Assembly: GCF_009557055.1 (NCBI RefSeq)
Contig: NZ_CP045649.1
Span: forward strand, 62,001 to 126,000
DNA from: Nocardioides sp. dk884
Lineage (GTDB): Bacteria > Actinomycetota > Actinomycetes > Propionibacteriales > Nocardioidaceae
Reading direction: 5' to 3'
DNA length: 64,000 nt
Shown: positions 22,110-30,356 of the stretch, in pieces
Layout: the number at the start of each line of letters is the position of its first letter
Position numbering within the stretch: the first letter of the stretch is position 1
Notes under the pieces: model-generated
The model's input: only the letters and a program-made list of their open reading frames with translations
Databases searched by the model: none
Told to the model about the DNA's origin: nothing
Translations under genes and position numbers: made by a program

Positions 22110-23224
22110 ATGGGCGAGTTTCGGGTGGGCCGCACCAAGCACGTGGTCACGGACGCCGGGCGACACCGGACTAGTGCGCGTCTTTCATGGGGCGACACCA
22201 AGGTAGAGGCGTACTTCGAGACTGACCCCAGCGTGCCTTTCGTCACAGAGAACGTCGGCGATCTCTGGGTGAGCCCTGCACTTGTGATGGCGATGCGTCA
22301 CAACCTCACGCTGCGACTGCGTGACCCCATCTCGAACGCTCGCCGCGAGGACCTGGACGTGGCTCAAGACATCATGTCTACCTGGTTCCCCGAGCGAATG
22401 AGCAAAGTCGAGATCAAGGCCCCGCGAGGCACTCCGATCAGGGGACTCGGTCTTCGGGATCCCCGTGCTGTTGGTGCGTGCTTCACGGGGGGGGGGTCGA
22501 CTCCTTTCACACGCTGGTCAAGAACCGTGGGCGAGTCGGTGCGCTGATCTACGGCTTCGGGTTGGACGTGCCGCAAGGGCACACAGAGTTCGAAGCCGAA
22601 GTGGCGGCACTCCTCGAGCAGGTGGCTGCACAGGAGAACGTGCAGCTACTCACTGCTGAGACCAACCTCCGGAGAGTTCTGGGGCGTGCCGACGTCAGCT
22701 GGGGCTACGAGGGGCATGGGGCCGCTCTGGCGTCCTTGGGGACCCTCTTCTCCCCGATCATCCGGACTGTCCTAGTTCCGTCTACCCACAGCTATGACGC
22801 GGCAACTCCTTGGGGATCGCACCCGATGCTGGATCACCGCTGGTCCACCCGTCGGCTGCAGGTCGTGTACGACGGGGGCGAGTGCAGCCGGGTGAAGAAG
22901 ACCCAGATGATCGCTCGCGATCCCTTGGTGCAGAAGTACCTGCGCGTCTGTTACAAGCAGTTCGACGAGCTCAACTGTGGTCGATGCTCGAAGTGCATAC
23001 GCACGATGGCGACTCTGCAGGTGCTCGGCGAGCTGCAGAACTTCAGCACATTCCCCGAGCGGGTCGACCTTGCGGCTGCGAGGAACTTCCAGCTGCAAGG
23101 CAAGAACGACGCTTCCCGAATCCGAGATGTCTACCAGCTTGCCCGCCAATACCCCGCGCACGCCGAACTCGCCGGCGCTCTCGCCGAAATGCTCGATCGG
23201 TATGACGCCGCAGTTTCTGAGTAG
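22110..23224 (+). pseudogene. QueC-like PP-loop ATPase, frameshifted in a ten-G run
   Basis: Two open segments in different frames (ATG 22,110 to about 22,490, then to 23,224) together make about 371 residues of one protein. The break falls in a run of ten Gs at 22,487-22,496 inside the PP-loop motif: with 8 or 11 Gs the protein reads FTGG(G)VDSFHTL, the nucleotide-binding SGGxDS loop. The C-terminal half has CYKQFDELNCGRCSKCIRTM, a zinc-type CxxCxxC site as in QueC-like enzymes. It probably adenylates a substrate, unknown. Codon use is less GC-rich than the flanks. It may be a pseudogene, a phase-variable gene, or a sequencing error in the homopolymer. Confidence 0.7.
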
Positions 23225-23266
23225 CGTGCGGGTGGGTGCGGGCGGGGTGGCGTAGTTGAGCGTCCT

Positions 23267-23557
23267 GTGGATCAACTGATTCTGGGTGTAGAGGAAGATC
23301 GGAGTCGAGTCGTGGATGAAATCTCGTGGAGGCGTAATGCCTGGGTGTCCGCTGCCATCGCGGTCGTCGTGGTTGTGTCGGGCTTTCTCATAAGTCTTCT
23401 GTCCGATGATGAGGCGGACGGAAAGGCGCTGCCCAGTCTTGACGTGCACGCAGACGAGGTGATTGTCGCTTTCGTGGTCTATCCGCTGTGCGTGTTCGTT
23501 TTGGTATTCCTTCTGCTCAACGTCGTGAGCTGGCTCAAGCTCAGGTGGCGTCGTTGA
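23267..23557 (+). CDS. Small two-helix membrane protein in the aat insertion
   Basis: A 96-residue protein with two strongly hydrophobic segments: AWVSAAIAVVVVVSGFLISL near residues 25-45 and VIVAFVVYPLCVFVLVFLLL near 65-85. It ends with a basic LKLRWRR anchor. It starts at GTG 23,267, 42 bases after the PP-loop gene, and shares that gene's lower GC, so the two probably arrived together. No family recognised. Confidence 0.55.
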   Translation: MDQLILGVEEDRSRVVDEISWRRNAWVSAAIAVVVVVSGFLISLLSDDEADGKALPSLDVHADEVIVAFVVYPLCVFVLVFLLLNVVSWLKLRWRR

Positions 23558-23680
23558 GAAGGTGATCTCGCCCCGCCGTGGGAGCAGCGACCGCGCCGAA
23601 CTACTCGCGCCGGGCTGGTGGGCCTCGATCGAGACGGGGGCGTGCTCGGCTGGGCCGTGGTCAGCCCGACCTCGGACCGG

Positions 23681-23773
23681 CGCTGGAGGTGCCGCTGCCC
23701 ACGGCGTTCGACGACAGGGTGCAGTAGGGCGCGGGGGCCAAGAGCGCGCTCAGACCACCTGCGGAGCCTGGCC
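23681..23773. repeat. Right copy of the duplicated aat/rhodanese junction
   Basis: Starts with a remnant of the aat 3' end (reads LEVPLPTAFDD before a stop) and runs into the intact 3' end of the rhodanese gene. With 21,853-21,930 it brackets about 1.75 kb carrying the PP-loop and membrane-protein genes. Confidence 0.75.
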
Positions 23774-24079
23774 GGTCTCGCTGACCATCGGGCGCCCGGC
23801 GTCGGCCCAGGCGTACATGCCGCCGTCGAGGTTGACCACGTCGCGGCCCTGCTGGACCAGCCACCCGACCGCCTGGCTGGAGCGGCCGCCGACCCGGCAG
23901 ACGACGAGCACCTGGCCGTCCGGCACCTCGTCGAGGCGGGACGGCAGGTCCATGAGCGGGATGTGCACGGCGCCCTCGATGTGGCCGTGCTGCCACTCCA
24001 CGTCCTCGCGGACGTCGAGGACCGCGAGGCCCTCGGGGAGCGGGTTCGGTACGCCGTCGATGGAGACGGTGGGGATCAC
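23750..24079 (-). CDS. Rhodanese-like sulfurtransferase
   Basis: A single-domain rhodanese of about 109 residues that would carry persulfide sulfur on a cysteine. The active loop is VVCRVGGRSSQAVG with Cys near 61; AVLDVREDVEWQHGHIEGAVHIP and VVNLDGGMYAWADAGRPM complete the fold. GTG 24,079 was chosen because AGAAGG lies seven bases upstream; an ATG at 24,121 would add 14 residues. It is divergent from the DUF4396 gene across a CsoR/CstR-type operator, suggesting control by copper or by reactive sulfur. Confidence 0.88.
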   Translation of the reverse strand: MIPTVSIDGVPNPLPEGLAVLDVREDVEWQHGHIEGAVHIPLMDLPSRLDEVPDGQVLVVCRVGGRSSQAVGWLVQQGRDVVNLDGGMYAWADAGRPMVSETGQAPQVV

Positions 24080-24164
24080 GGGGGCCTTCTCTCGTGGGGC
24101 GGGGGAGTTCGCTGTGTCCATGATCCGGGGTGTCGGGGGAGGCGCAACTCGGCAGACGGGGAAC

Positions 24165-24181
24165 ATACCCCCTGGGGGTAT
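24165..24181. promoter_or_regulatory. CsoR/CstR-type operator
   Basis: ATACCCCCTGGGGGTAT is a perfect palindrome around one central T and matches the form of operators bound by CsoR (copper) and CstR (persulfide) repressors. GAACA and TGTTC flank it symmetrically apart from one extra base. It lies between the divergent rhodanese and DUF4396 genes. No csoR-like gene is in the window. Confidence 0.8.
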
Positions 24182-24227
24182 TGTTCCACCGGGAGCAGGA
24201 GGGTCCCGACGGCGGAGGCGAACGCTC

Positions 24228-24908
24228 ATGACACACCCGGCGCATCACACACAGTCCCCGGCTCACGAGCACCCCGGTGGCGGGTCGCGGGCGATGGCGC
24301 TGAGCGCCACCCTGCACTGTCTGACCGGCTGCGCGATCGGTGAGATCACCGGTCTGGTGATCGGCACCGCGCTCGGCCTGGGCAACGGCTGGACGCTGGT
24401 GCTCGCGGTCGCGCTGGCGTTCCTGTTCGGCTACATGCTCTCCACGCTGCCGCTGCTGCGCGCCGGCCTGGGCGTCGGCGCGGCGCTCGCCGTCGTTCTC
24501 GCCGCGGACACGCTCTCGATCGCGACCATGGAGGTCGTCGACAACGCGGTGATGGCGCTGGTGCCCGGCGCGATGGACGCGGGCCTGGTCAACAGCGTCT
24601 TCTGGCTGGCGATGATGCTCGCCCTCGGCGTCGCCTTCCTGGCCGCCTACCCGGTCAACGTGTTCCTGCTCGAGCGCGGGAAGGGGCACGCCCTCACCCA
24701 CGGCTTCCACGGCGCCGAGGCGCCGAGTGGCGCGCGCCGGTTGATCCCCGTGCTGCCGTCCGGCGCGCTCGCCGCCGTGATCGTGGCGTTCATGCTGGGC
24801 GGGCTGCTGGTCTCCGCCGCCGCGGAGCTGGGTGACGAGCCCGATGGCGGGTCAGGCGGCGGGTCGGGCGGCGGCGGGCATGCGGGGGCCGCGTCCGTGA
24901 CTACTTGA
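24228..24908 (+). CDS. DUF4396 membrane protein
   Basis: A 226-residue integral membrane protein. After a His-rich N-terminus (MTHPAHHTQSPAHEHPGGG) comes the DUF4396 core ATLHCLTGCAIGEITGLVIG, a helix at FLFGYMLSTLPLLRAGL, and further helices to residue 205. The Cys pair and the histidines suggest metal or thiol chemistry, and homologues often sit with copper or sulfur genes. The tail is Gly/Ser-rich. It overlaps the 3' end of the fpg-like gene by eight bases. Control by the operator at 24,165-24,181 is likely. Confidence 0.8.
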   Translation: MTHPAHHTQSPAHEHPGGGSRAMALSATLHCLTGCAIGEITGLVIGTALGLGNGWTLVLAVALAFLFGYMLSTLPLLRAGLGVGAALAVVLAADTLSIATMEVVDNAVMALVPGAMDAGLVNSVFWLAMMLALGVAFLAAYPVNVFLLERGKGHALTHGFHGAEAPSGARRLIPVLPSGALAAVIVAFMLGGLLVSAAAELGDEPDGGSGGGSGGGGHAGAASVTT

Positions 24909-25767
24909 GCAGCTTCGACATCCGCCGGTCGGCGAGCGGCTTGCCGCCGGTCTGGCAGGTGGGGCAGTACTGCAGCGAGGAGTCGGCGAAGGAGACCTCG
25001 CGCACCGTGTCGCCGCACACCGGGCAGGGCTTGCCGGTGCGGCCGTGGACAGCGAGGTTGCTCTTCTTCTCGCCCTTCAGCTCGCTCGCGGCCAGTCCTC
25101 GGGAGCGCTCGACCGCGGCGCCGATGGTGTCGCGCACCGCGGCGTACAGCGTGGCGAGCTCGTCGTCGTCGAGGCTGTTGGCCGGCTTGTACGGCGACAT
25201 CCGTGCGGCGTGCAGGATCTCATCGGAGTAGGCGTTGCCGATGCCGGCGATCGTGCCCTGGTGGCGCAGCACGCCCTTGACCTGCTTGCGCCCCTCGCGC
25301 TGCAGGATCTCCCCGAGCGCCTCGAGGGTGAACTCGTCGGTGAGCGGGTCCGGGCCCAGCGAGGCGATGCCGGGTACGTCGGCGGGGTCGCGCACGACGT
25401 ACAGCGCCAGGCTCTTGCGGGTGCCGGCCTCGGTGACGTCGAGGCCGGTGTCGTCGTCGAGCACGATGCGGACCGCCAGCGGCGACTTGTTGCTGGCCTT
25501 GGGCGGCAGCGCCGGCACCTCCTCACGCCAGCGCACCCACCCGGCGCGGGCCAGGTGGAGCACGACGTGCAGTCCGGAGGCGTCGATGTCGAGGAACTTG
25601 CCGTGCCGGGTGACGTCGTCGACGAGCGTGCCCTCGAGTGCGGAGAGCGGCGGGTCGAAGGTCTTCAGCGCGCTGAACGCGGCGACGTGGACCTTCGCGA
25701 TGGCGCGCCCGGCCAGCCGGCCCCGCAGGTCCAGGGCCAGCGCCTCCACCTCCGGCAGCTCGGGCAC
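24901..25767 (-). CDS. Fpg/Nei-family DNA glycosylase
   Basis: A 288-residue base-excision repair enzyme with AP-lyase activity. GTG start then PELPEVEALA gives the catalytic N-terminal proline and glutamate. RHGKFLDID carries the conserved lysine region, QGTIAGIGNAYSDEILHAA is the H2TH domain, and CPVCGD plus YCPTCQTGG form the zinc finger. The start at 25,767 is fixed by the need for Pro at position 2, and TACACT six bases upstream (25,774-25,779, reverse) agrees. Substrate preference (8-oxoG or oxidised pyrimidine) cannot be told. Confidence 0.93.
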   Translation of the reverse strand: MPELPEVEALALDLRGRLAGRAIAKVHVAAFSALKTFDPPLSALEGTLVDDVTRHGKFLDIDASGLHVVLHLARAGWVRWREEVPALPPKASNKSPLAVRIVLDDDTGLDVTEAGTRKSLALYVVRDPADVPGIASLGPDPLTDEFTLEALGEILQREGRKQVKGVLRHQGTIAGIGNAYSDEILHAARMSPYKPANSLDDDELATLYAAVRDTIGAAVERSRGLAASELKGEKKSNLAVHGRTGKPCPVCGDTVREVSFADSSLQYCPTCQTGGKPLADRRMSKLLK

Positions 25768-25946
25768 ACCGCGAGTGTAGGTGGCGGGCGGGGGAGCGGG
25801 GTTGTGCCTGCGGGGCGCGACACCCCGCGTTACAGCTGGCCGCGGGCCCCGCGGCACCCCGCCGCCAAGACCCCCGCAGGAACACGCCGCTCCGACTCGC
25901 TACGCCAATCTAGGACTGCGCCTAGACACCCCGATACCGTCGGATC

Positions 25947-27140
25947 GTGGACCCGATCAGGAACCCGTACGCCCCCGGCGCCGGCCAGCGCCCGCCCGAG
26001 CTGGCCGGTCGCGACGACCAGGTGCGCGCCTTCGACGTCGTGCTGGAGCGGGTCGCGCGGGGGCGCCCGGAGCGCTCGCTGGTGCTGACCGGGCTGCGCG
26101 GGGTCGGCAAGACCGTGCTGCTTAACGCGCTGCGCTCCCAGGCGGTCCGCAAGGGCTGGGGGACCGGCAAGCTCGAGGCTCGCCCCGACCAGGGCCTGCG
26201 CCGCCCGCTGTCCTCGGCGCTGCACCAGGCGGTGCGCGAGCTCGGCCACCCGGTGAGCGAGGAGTCCGACCACGTGCTCGGCGTGCTGCGCGCCTTCGCC
26301 CAGCGCGAGGCCGGGCCGGGCGCCAAGCTGCGCGAGCAGTGGAGCCCCGGCATCGACGTACCCCCGGCGCGCGGGCGCGCCGACTCCGGCGACATCGAGA
26401 TCGACCTCGTCGAGCTCTTCACCGATCTCGGCGGGCTGGCCGGCGACACCGGCCGCGGGATCGCGGTCTTCATCGACGAGATGCAGGACCTCGGACCCGA
26501 CGACGTCTCCGCGTTGTGCGCGGCGTGCCACGAGCTCAGCCAGTCCGGGCTGCCGGTGATCGTCGTCGGCGCCGGGCTGCCGCACCTGCCGGCGGTGCTC
26601 TCGGCCAGCAAGTCCTACTCCGAGCGGCTCTTCTCCTACCAGCGCATCGACCGCCTGGCCCGCGAGGAGGCCGACCGCGCGCTCAGCTCACCGGCGATGG
26701 AGGAGGACGCGGTCTACACCGAGGGCGCGCTCGAGGCGATGTACGCCGCCACCGGCGGCTACCCCTACTTCATCCAGGCCTACGGCAAGGCGGTCTGGGA
26801 CCACGCCCCGCGCAGCCCGATCACCGCCGAGGACGTCGCGGTCGCCGCGCCCGAGGCCGAGCGCGAGCTGGCGGTCGGCTTCTTCGGCTCCCGCTACGAG
26901 CGCGCCACGCCCGGCGAGCGCGACTACCTGCGCGCGATGGCCGACGCGGCCGGCGAGGACGCCGACGTGGTGGGCTCGGTGGCCACCGCCGACGTCGCCT
27001 CGGTCCTCGGCAAGCGGCCGCAGTCGCTCTCCCCGGCACGCGACGCGCTGCTCAAGAAGGGGCTGATCTACTCCGGGGAGCGGGGCCGGATCGCGTTCAC
27101 CGTCCCGCACTTCGGTCGCTACCTCCGTGAGCAGGCCTGA
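25947..27140 (+). CDS. AAA-type ATPase (AAA_16/Orc-like)
   Basis: A 397-residue ATPase with Walker A GLRGVGKTVLLNAL near residue 52, Walker B IAVFIDEMQDLGPDDVSALC near 173, and sensor-like PVIVVGAGLPHLPAVL. The C-terminal part has GYPYFIQAYGKAVWDHA and a winged-helix-like end FTVPHFGRYLREQA. Similar actinobacterial proteins are single-gene, Orc1/Cdc6-like NTPases of unknown role. GTG 25,947 is six bases from TACCGT (25,935-25,940). Followed after 15 bases by a GDPD gene. Confidence 0.85.
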   Translation: MDPIRNPYAPGAGQRPPELAGRDDQVRAFDVVLERVARGRPERSLVLTGLRGVGKTVLLNALRSQAVRKGWGTGKLEARPDQGLRRPLSSALHQAVRELGHPVSEESDHVLGVLRAFAQREAGPGAKLREQWSPGIDVPPARGRADSGDIEIDLVELFTDLGGLAGDTGRGIAVFIDEMQDLGPDDVSALCAACHELSQSGLPVIVVGAGLPHLPAVLSASKSYSERLFSYQRIDRLAREEADRALSSPAMEEDAVYTEGALEAMYAATGGYPYFIQAYGKAVWDHAPRSPITAEDVAVAAPEAERELAVGFFGSRYERATPGERDYLRAMADAAGEDADVVGSVATADVASVLGKRPQSLSPARDALLKKGLIYSGERGRIAFTVPHFGRYLREQA

Positions 27141-27155
27141 GCCCGGCACGGCACG

Positions 27156-27944
27156 ATGGACCTCATGCGTCCCCAGGTCGTCGCCCACCGGGGCGCGAGC
27201 CACGAGCAGGCCGAGCACACCCTCGCGGCGTACGTCGCCGCCCTCGACGCCGGCGCCGACGGCCTGGAGTGCGACGTCCGGCTGACCGCCGACGGGCACC
27301 TGGTGTGCGTGCACGACCGCAACACCCGTCGTACGGCGCGGCACCGCGGGCTGGTCTCCACGATGGAGCTGGCCGAGCTCTCCGAGCTGGACTTCTCCTC
27401 GTGGAAGAACCCCTGGGGCGACCTCGACGACGAGGCGCCCGAGGTCGACGAGGAGATGGGCCGGGTGCTGACCCTGCGCAAGCTCTTCGAGGTGGCCGCC
27501 GACTACGACCGCCGCGTCGAGCTCGCGGTGGAGACCAAGCACCCCACGCGGTACGGCGGGCTGGTCGAGCGTCGGGTCGCGGAACTGCTGCGTGACTTCG
27601 GCTGGGAGCGCGCGGGCAGCCCGGTGCGGGTGATGAGCTTCTCCTGGACCGCCCTGCAGCGCCTGGAGCGGCTGGTGCCGGAGGTGCCGCTGGTGATGCT
27701 GTTCGAGTACGCCGAGCAGTGGCCGGTGCTGCGCCGGGTGATCGGACGCGACTGGATCCTGGGCCCCGGTGTCGAGGAGCTCGCCGCGCACCCGCGCCTC
27801 GGCCCGCGCATCGTGCGCGCCGGGCACTCGCTCAACGTGTGGACCGTCAACACCCTCGCGGAGCTCGAGCTGTGCCGCGAGCTCGGCGTCGAGGCGGTCA
27901 TCACCGACCGCCCGGCGTACCTGCGCGAGCTGCTGGACCGGTAG
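27156..27944 (+). CDS. Glycerophosphodiester phosphodiesterase family protein
   Basis: A 262-residue GDPD TIM barrel that hydrolyses glycerophosphodiesters to glycerol-3-phosphate and an alcohol. VVAHRGASHEQAEHTLAAY holds the first catalytic histidine, DGLECDVRLTADGHLVCVHD the metal-binding Glu/Asp and second histidine, and ELAVETKHPTRYG the third acid. The end AGHSLNVWTVNTLAELEL is also typical. No signal peptide, so it acts in the cytoplasm. An alternative ATG lies nine bases downstream. Confidence 0.92.
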   Translation: MDLMRPQVVAHRGASHEQAEHTLAAYVAALDAGADGLECDVRLTADGHLVCVHDRNTRRTARHRGLVSTMELAELSELDFSSWKNPWGDLDDEAPEVDEEMGRVLTLRKLFEVAADYDRRVELAVETKHPTRYGGLVERRVAELLRDFGWERAGSPVRVMSFSWTALQRLERLVPEVPLVMLFEYAEQWPVLRRVIGRDWILGPGVEELAAHPRLGPRIVRAGHSLNVWTVNTLAELELCRELGVEAVITDRPAYLRELLDR

Positions 27945-27955
27945 GTTCAGTCCCC

Positions 27956-28888
27956 ATGGCGAAGAAGTCCCGCACCAAGGCCCGTGACGCTGCTCCGCTC
28001 GCCGAGGGCGAGGTCGGCCCCCGGCAGCCCTGCCCCTGTGGCTCGGGCAAGCGCTACAAGGCGTGCCACGGCGCGGCCGGCGGCGCCGCTGCCCCGTTCG
28101 TGGCCCGCCCCTTCGAGGGCCTGCCCGGCGAGTGCGACCTGGTCGCGCTGCGCGAGCTGGTCCCCGCCGCGACCGCCCCGCTGACCCTCAAGGACTCCGA
28201 CCGCCCGGTCCGGCTGTGCACGCTGCTGCCGATGGCGGCGCCCGCGATGGTCCGCGACAGCGGCGAGATCTGGCTGGGCCTGCAGGTCCAGCACTCCTTC
28301 GGCGACCCCTCGCGCGACCTGGGCGCCGTGCTGCTCGCCGCGCTCGACGCCGAGCCCGGCATCGTCGGCCTCACCTCCGACCCCGGCCCCGGCCCGCGCC
28401 TGCAGGACCTGATCTCCAACGACACCCTCGAGGTCACCGTCCACGAGGGCTTCGACTACTGGGTCTCCGACGTCGAGGACACCTCCGGCATGGAGGCCGC
28501 GCTGCAGCAGGCCAACGAGTCGGTGAACCCGACGCTGCGCCTGGCGTCGGTCGAGGCGGCGTACTGGACCAACGTCGGGCCCAAGGAGCACCTGCGCTGG
28601 GTGATGCCCGAGCCCGAGGACCAGCTGCTCGACGCCCTCGCCCGCCTGCACGCCGCCGGCCGCGACGTGCTCGTGCCCGGCTCGCGCCTGGTCGGCATGT
28701 TCCGCGCCCACGGCCTGCTCGCCCCGGTGTGGGACCTCGAGGTCGGCACCGGCGCCGAGGCGCTGGAGGACCCGGCCGCCGAGTTCCGCGCCGCCCTCGA
28801 CGAGGCGCTCGCCGACACCTCCGAGCTGACCACCGAGCAGCGGGCCGCCCGCTCGGGCCTGGCCAACCGCCAGGTCACCATCCGGTAG
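27956..28888 (+). CDS. DUF5926 family protein with SEC-C motif
   Basis: A 310-residue actinobacterial conserved protein. The N-terminus is basic (MAKKSRTKARD) and followed by a SEC-C zinc motif RQPCPCGSGKRYKACHG at about 25-40. The rest, with LCTLLPMAAPAMVRDSGEIW and VEAAYWTNVGPKEHLRWVMP, is the DUF5926 body of unknown function. TAGGTT (27,942-27,947) gives a leaderless -10 eight bases before the ATG and overlaps the stop of the GDPD gene. Confidence 0.85.
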   Translation: MAKKSRTKARDAAPLAEGEVGPRQPCPCGSGKRYKACHGAAGGAAAPFVARPFEGLPGECDLVALRELVPAATAPLTLKDSDRPVRLCTLLPMAAPAMVRDSGEIWLGLQVQHSFGDPSRDLGAVLLAALDAEPGIVGLTSDPGPGPRLQDLISNDTLEVTVHEGFDYWVSDVEDTSGMEAALQQANESVNPTLRLASVEAAYWTNVGPKEHLRWVMPEPEDQLLDALARLHAAGRDVLVPGSRLVGMFRAHGLLAPVWDLEVGTGAEALEDPAAEFRAALDEALADTSELTTEQRAARSGLANRQVTIR

Positions 28889-28971
28889 TCGACGACGGGG
28901 TAGTCGACGTCACCCCAGGTAGTTGACTGCTCATCTTGCTCCCGTGTGTACGGGTAAGTAACGTAGAAGAC

Positions 28972-29010
28972 GACCCGGCCGGTCTGCCCCCCGTCAGCAC
29001 CGGTCGGGTC
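28972..29010. terminator. Hairpin terminator between DUF5926 and arcA
   Basis: GACCCGGCCGG (28,972-28,982) pairs with CCGGTCGGGTC (29,000-29,010) with one mismatch, between the convergent genes. No other feature is seen in the 28,889-29,050 gap. Confidence 0.6.
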
Positions 29011-29050
29011 CTTCCACGTCCAGGGGCGTAGCGCCCCGGTCAGTCGCGGC

Positions 29051-30307
29051 TCAGCCGGCCGGGAGCGGGTCGCGGGCGACCGGACAGCTCATGCAGCGCG
29101 GCCCGCCGCGACCGGAGCCCAGCTCGGAGCCGGCGATCCGGACCACCTCGATGCCGGCCGCCTCGAGGCGGTCGTTGGTCTCGACGTTGCGCTCGTAGGC
29201 GACCGCGACGCGGGGTGCGATCGCGAGGGTGTTGTTGCCGTCGTCCCACTGCTCGCGCTCGGCAGTGACCGGGTCCAGGCCGGTGTCGATGCGGTAGAGG
29301 GTGTCGATCCCCATCGCCTTCGCCGCGGCGACCATGAACGGCTCCGCCGGCGCGACGTGCAGCACCAGGTCCGCCTCGTGCTCGGCGGGCTCCGCCAGCG
29401 TCACCGCGTGGGCGCGCAGCGAGTCGGCGATGGCGGGGTACATCACGATCTTGTCGACGTCGACCATCGTGCAGACGGTGTCGAGGTGCATCGTGGCCCG
29501 TTCTTGGGCGATCGGCACCGCGAGCACGGTGGTGGCCAGCCCGGCGTGGAAGACCTGACGGGCGAACCGCTCGGCGCCGGCCGGCGTCGTACGCTCCCCG
29601 ACGCCGACGGCGATCACGCCGGGCGCGAGCAGCAGCACGTCACCGCCCTCGACGTGCTCGTGCTGCCAGCCGTGCACCGTCGGGGTGCCCGCGAAGCGCG
29701 GGTGGTGGGTGTAGACGAGCTCGGTGAGCTGGGTCTCCCGCGCCCGGGCCGGCATCGCCAGGGAGGTCACCGCCACCCGGTCGCGCACCCACACGCTGGA
29801 GTCGCGGGTGAACAGCAGGTTGGGCAGCGGGTCGATGAGGAAGTCGTCGTGGGCGAGCAGGCTGGTGACCAGACCGAACCCGCCACGGACCTCGTCGTTG
29901 CGGATGCCGGCGGTGAGATGGGCGGTGAGCTCCTCGGGTGAGGCGTCGCGCAGGTACGCCGCGAGGTGGGCGCGCAGGGTGTCGCCCAGGTGCCGCCCGT
30001 CGAGGGCCGTGGTGATCGCGCGGTGGCGGGCCTCCTCGGTGGCGAGCGCCTCGGTCAGCAGCGTGGTGAGGTGCAGGACCTCGACGCCGCGCGTGCGTAG
30101 CGCCTCGGCGAAGGCGTCGTGCTCCTCCTGCGCGCGGGCCACCCACGGGATGCCGTCGAAGAGCAGCCGGTCGTTGTTGCGCGGCGTGAGGCGCTGGAGC
30201 TCGGGGCCGGGGCGGTGCAGCACGACCGTGCGCAGCCGCCCGACCTCGCTGTCGGCGCCGTGGGGCGCGCGGGGTGCGGGGTCCTCGGGGTGCGCGGTCG
30301 CTGCCAT
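29051..30307 (-). CDS. arcA: Arginine deiminase
   Basis: A 418-residue enzyme hydrolysing arginine to citrulline and ammonia. Conserved pieces: [72 protein letters not shown], and the catalytic cysteine near residue 405 in [16 protein letters not shown]. The ornithine transcarbamylase and carbamate kinase genes usually linked to it are not adjacent. ATG 30,307 is six bases from TAGGGT (ACCCTA forward, 30,314-30,319). Confidence 0.95.
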   Translation of the reverse strand: MAATAHPEDPAPRAPHGADSEVGRLRTVVLHRPGPELQRLTPRNNDRLLFDGIPWVARAQEEHDAFAEALRTRGVEVLHLTTLLTEALATEEARHRAITTALDGRHLGDTLRAHLAAYLRDASPEELTAHLTAGIRNDEVRGGFGLVTSLLAHDDFLIDPLPNLLFTRDSSVWVRDRVAVTSLAMPARARETQLTELVYTHHPRFAGTPTVHGWQHEHVEGGDVLLLAPGVIAVGVGERTTPAGAERFARQVFHAGLATTVLAVPIAQERATMHLDTVCTMVDVDKIVMYPAIADSLRAHAVTLAEPAEHEADLVLHVAPAEPFMVAAAKAMGIDTLYRIDTGLDPVTAEREQWDDGNNTLAIAPRVAVAYERNVETNDRLEAAGIEVVRIAGSELGSGRGGPRCMSCPVARDPLPAG

Positions 30308-30356
30308 GCGCCGACCCTAGCCAGCGGGGTGGTCGCGGCCGGGGCGCTCGGCGCGG

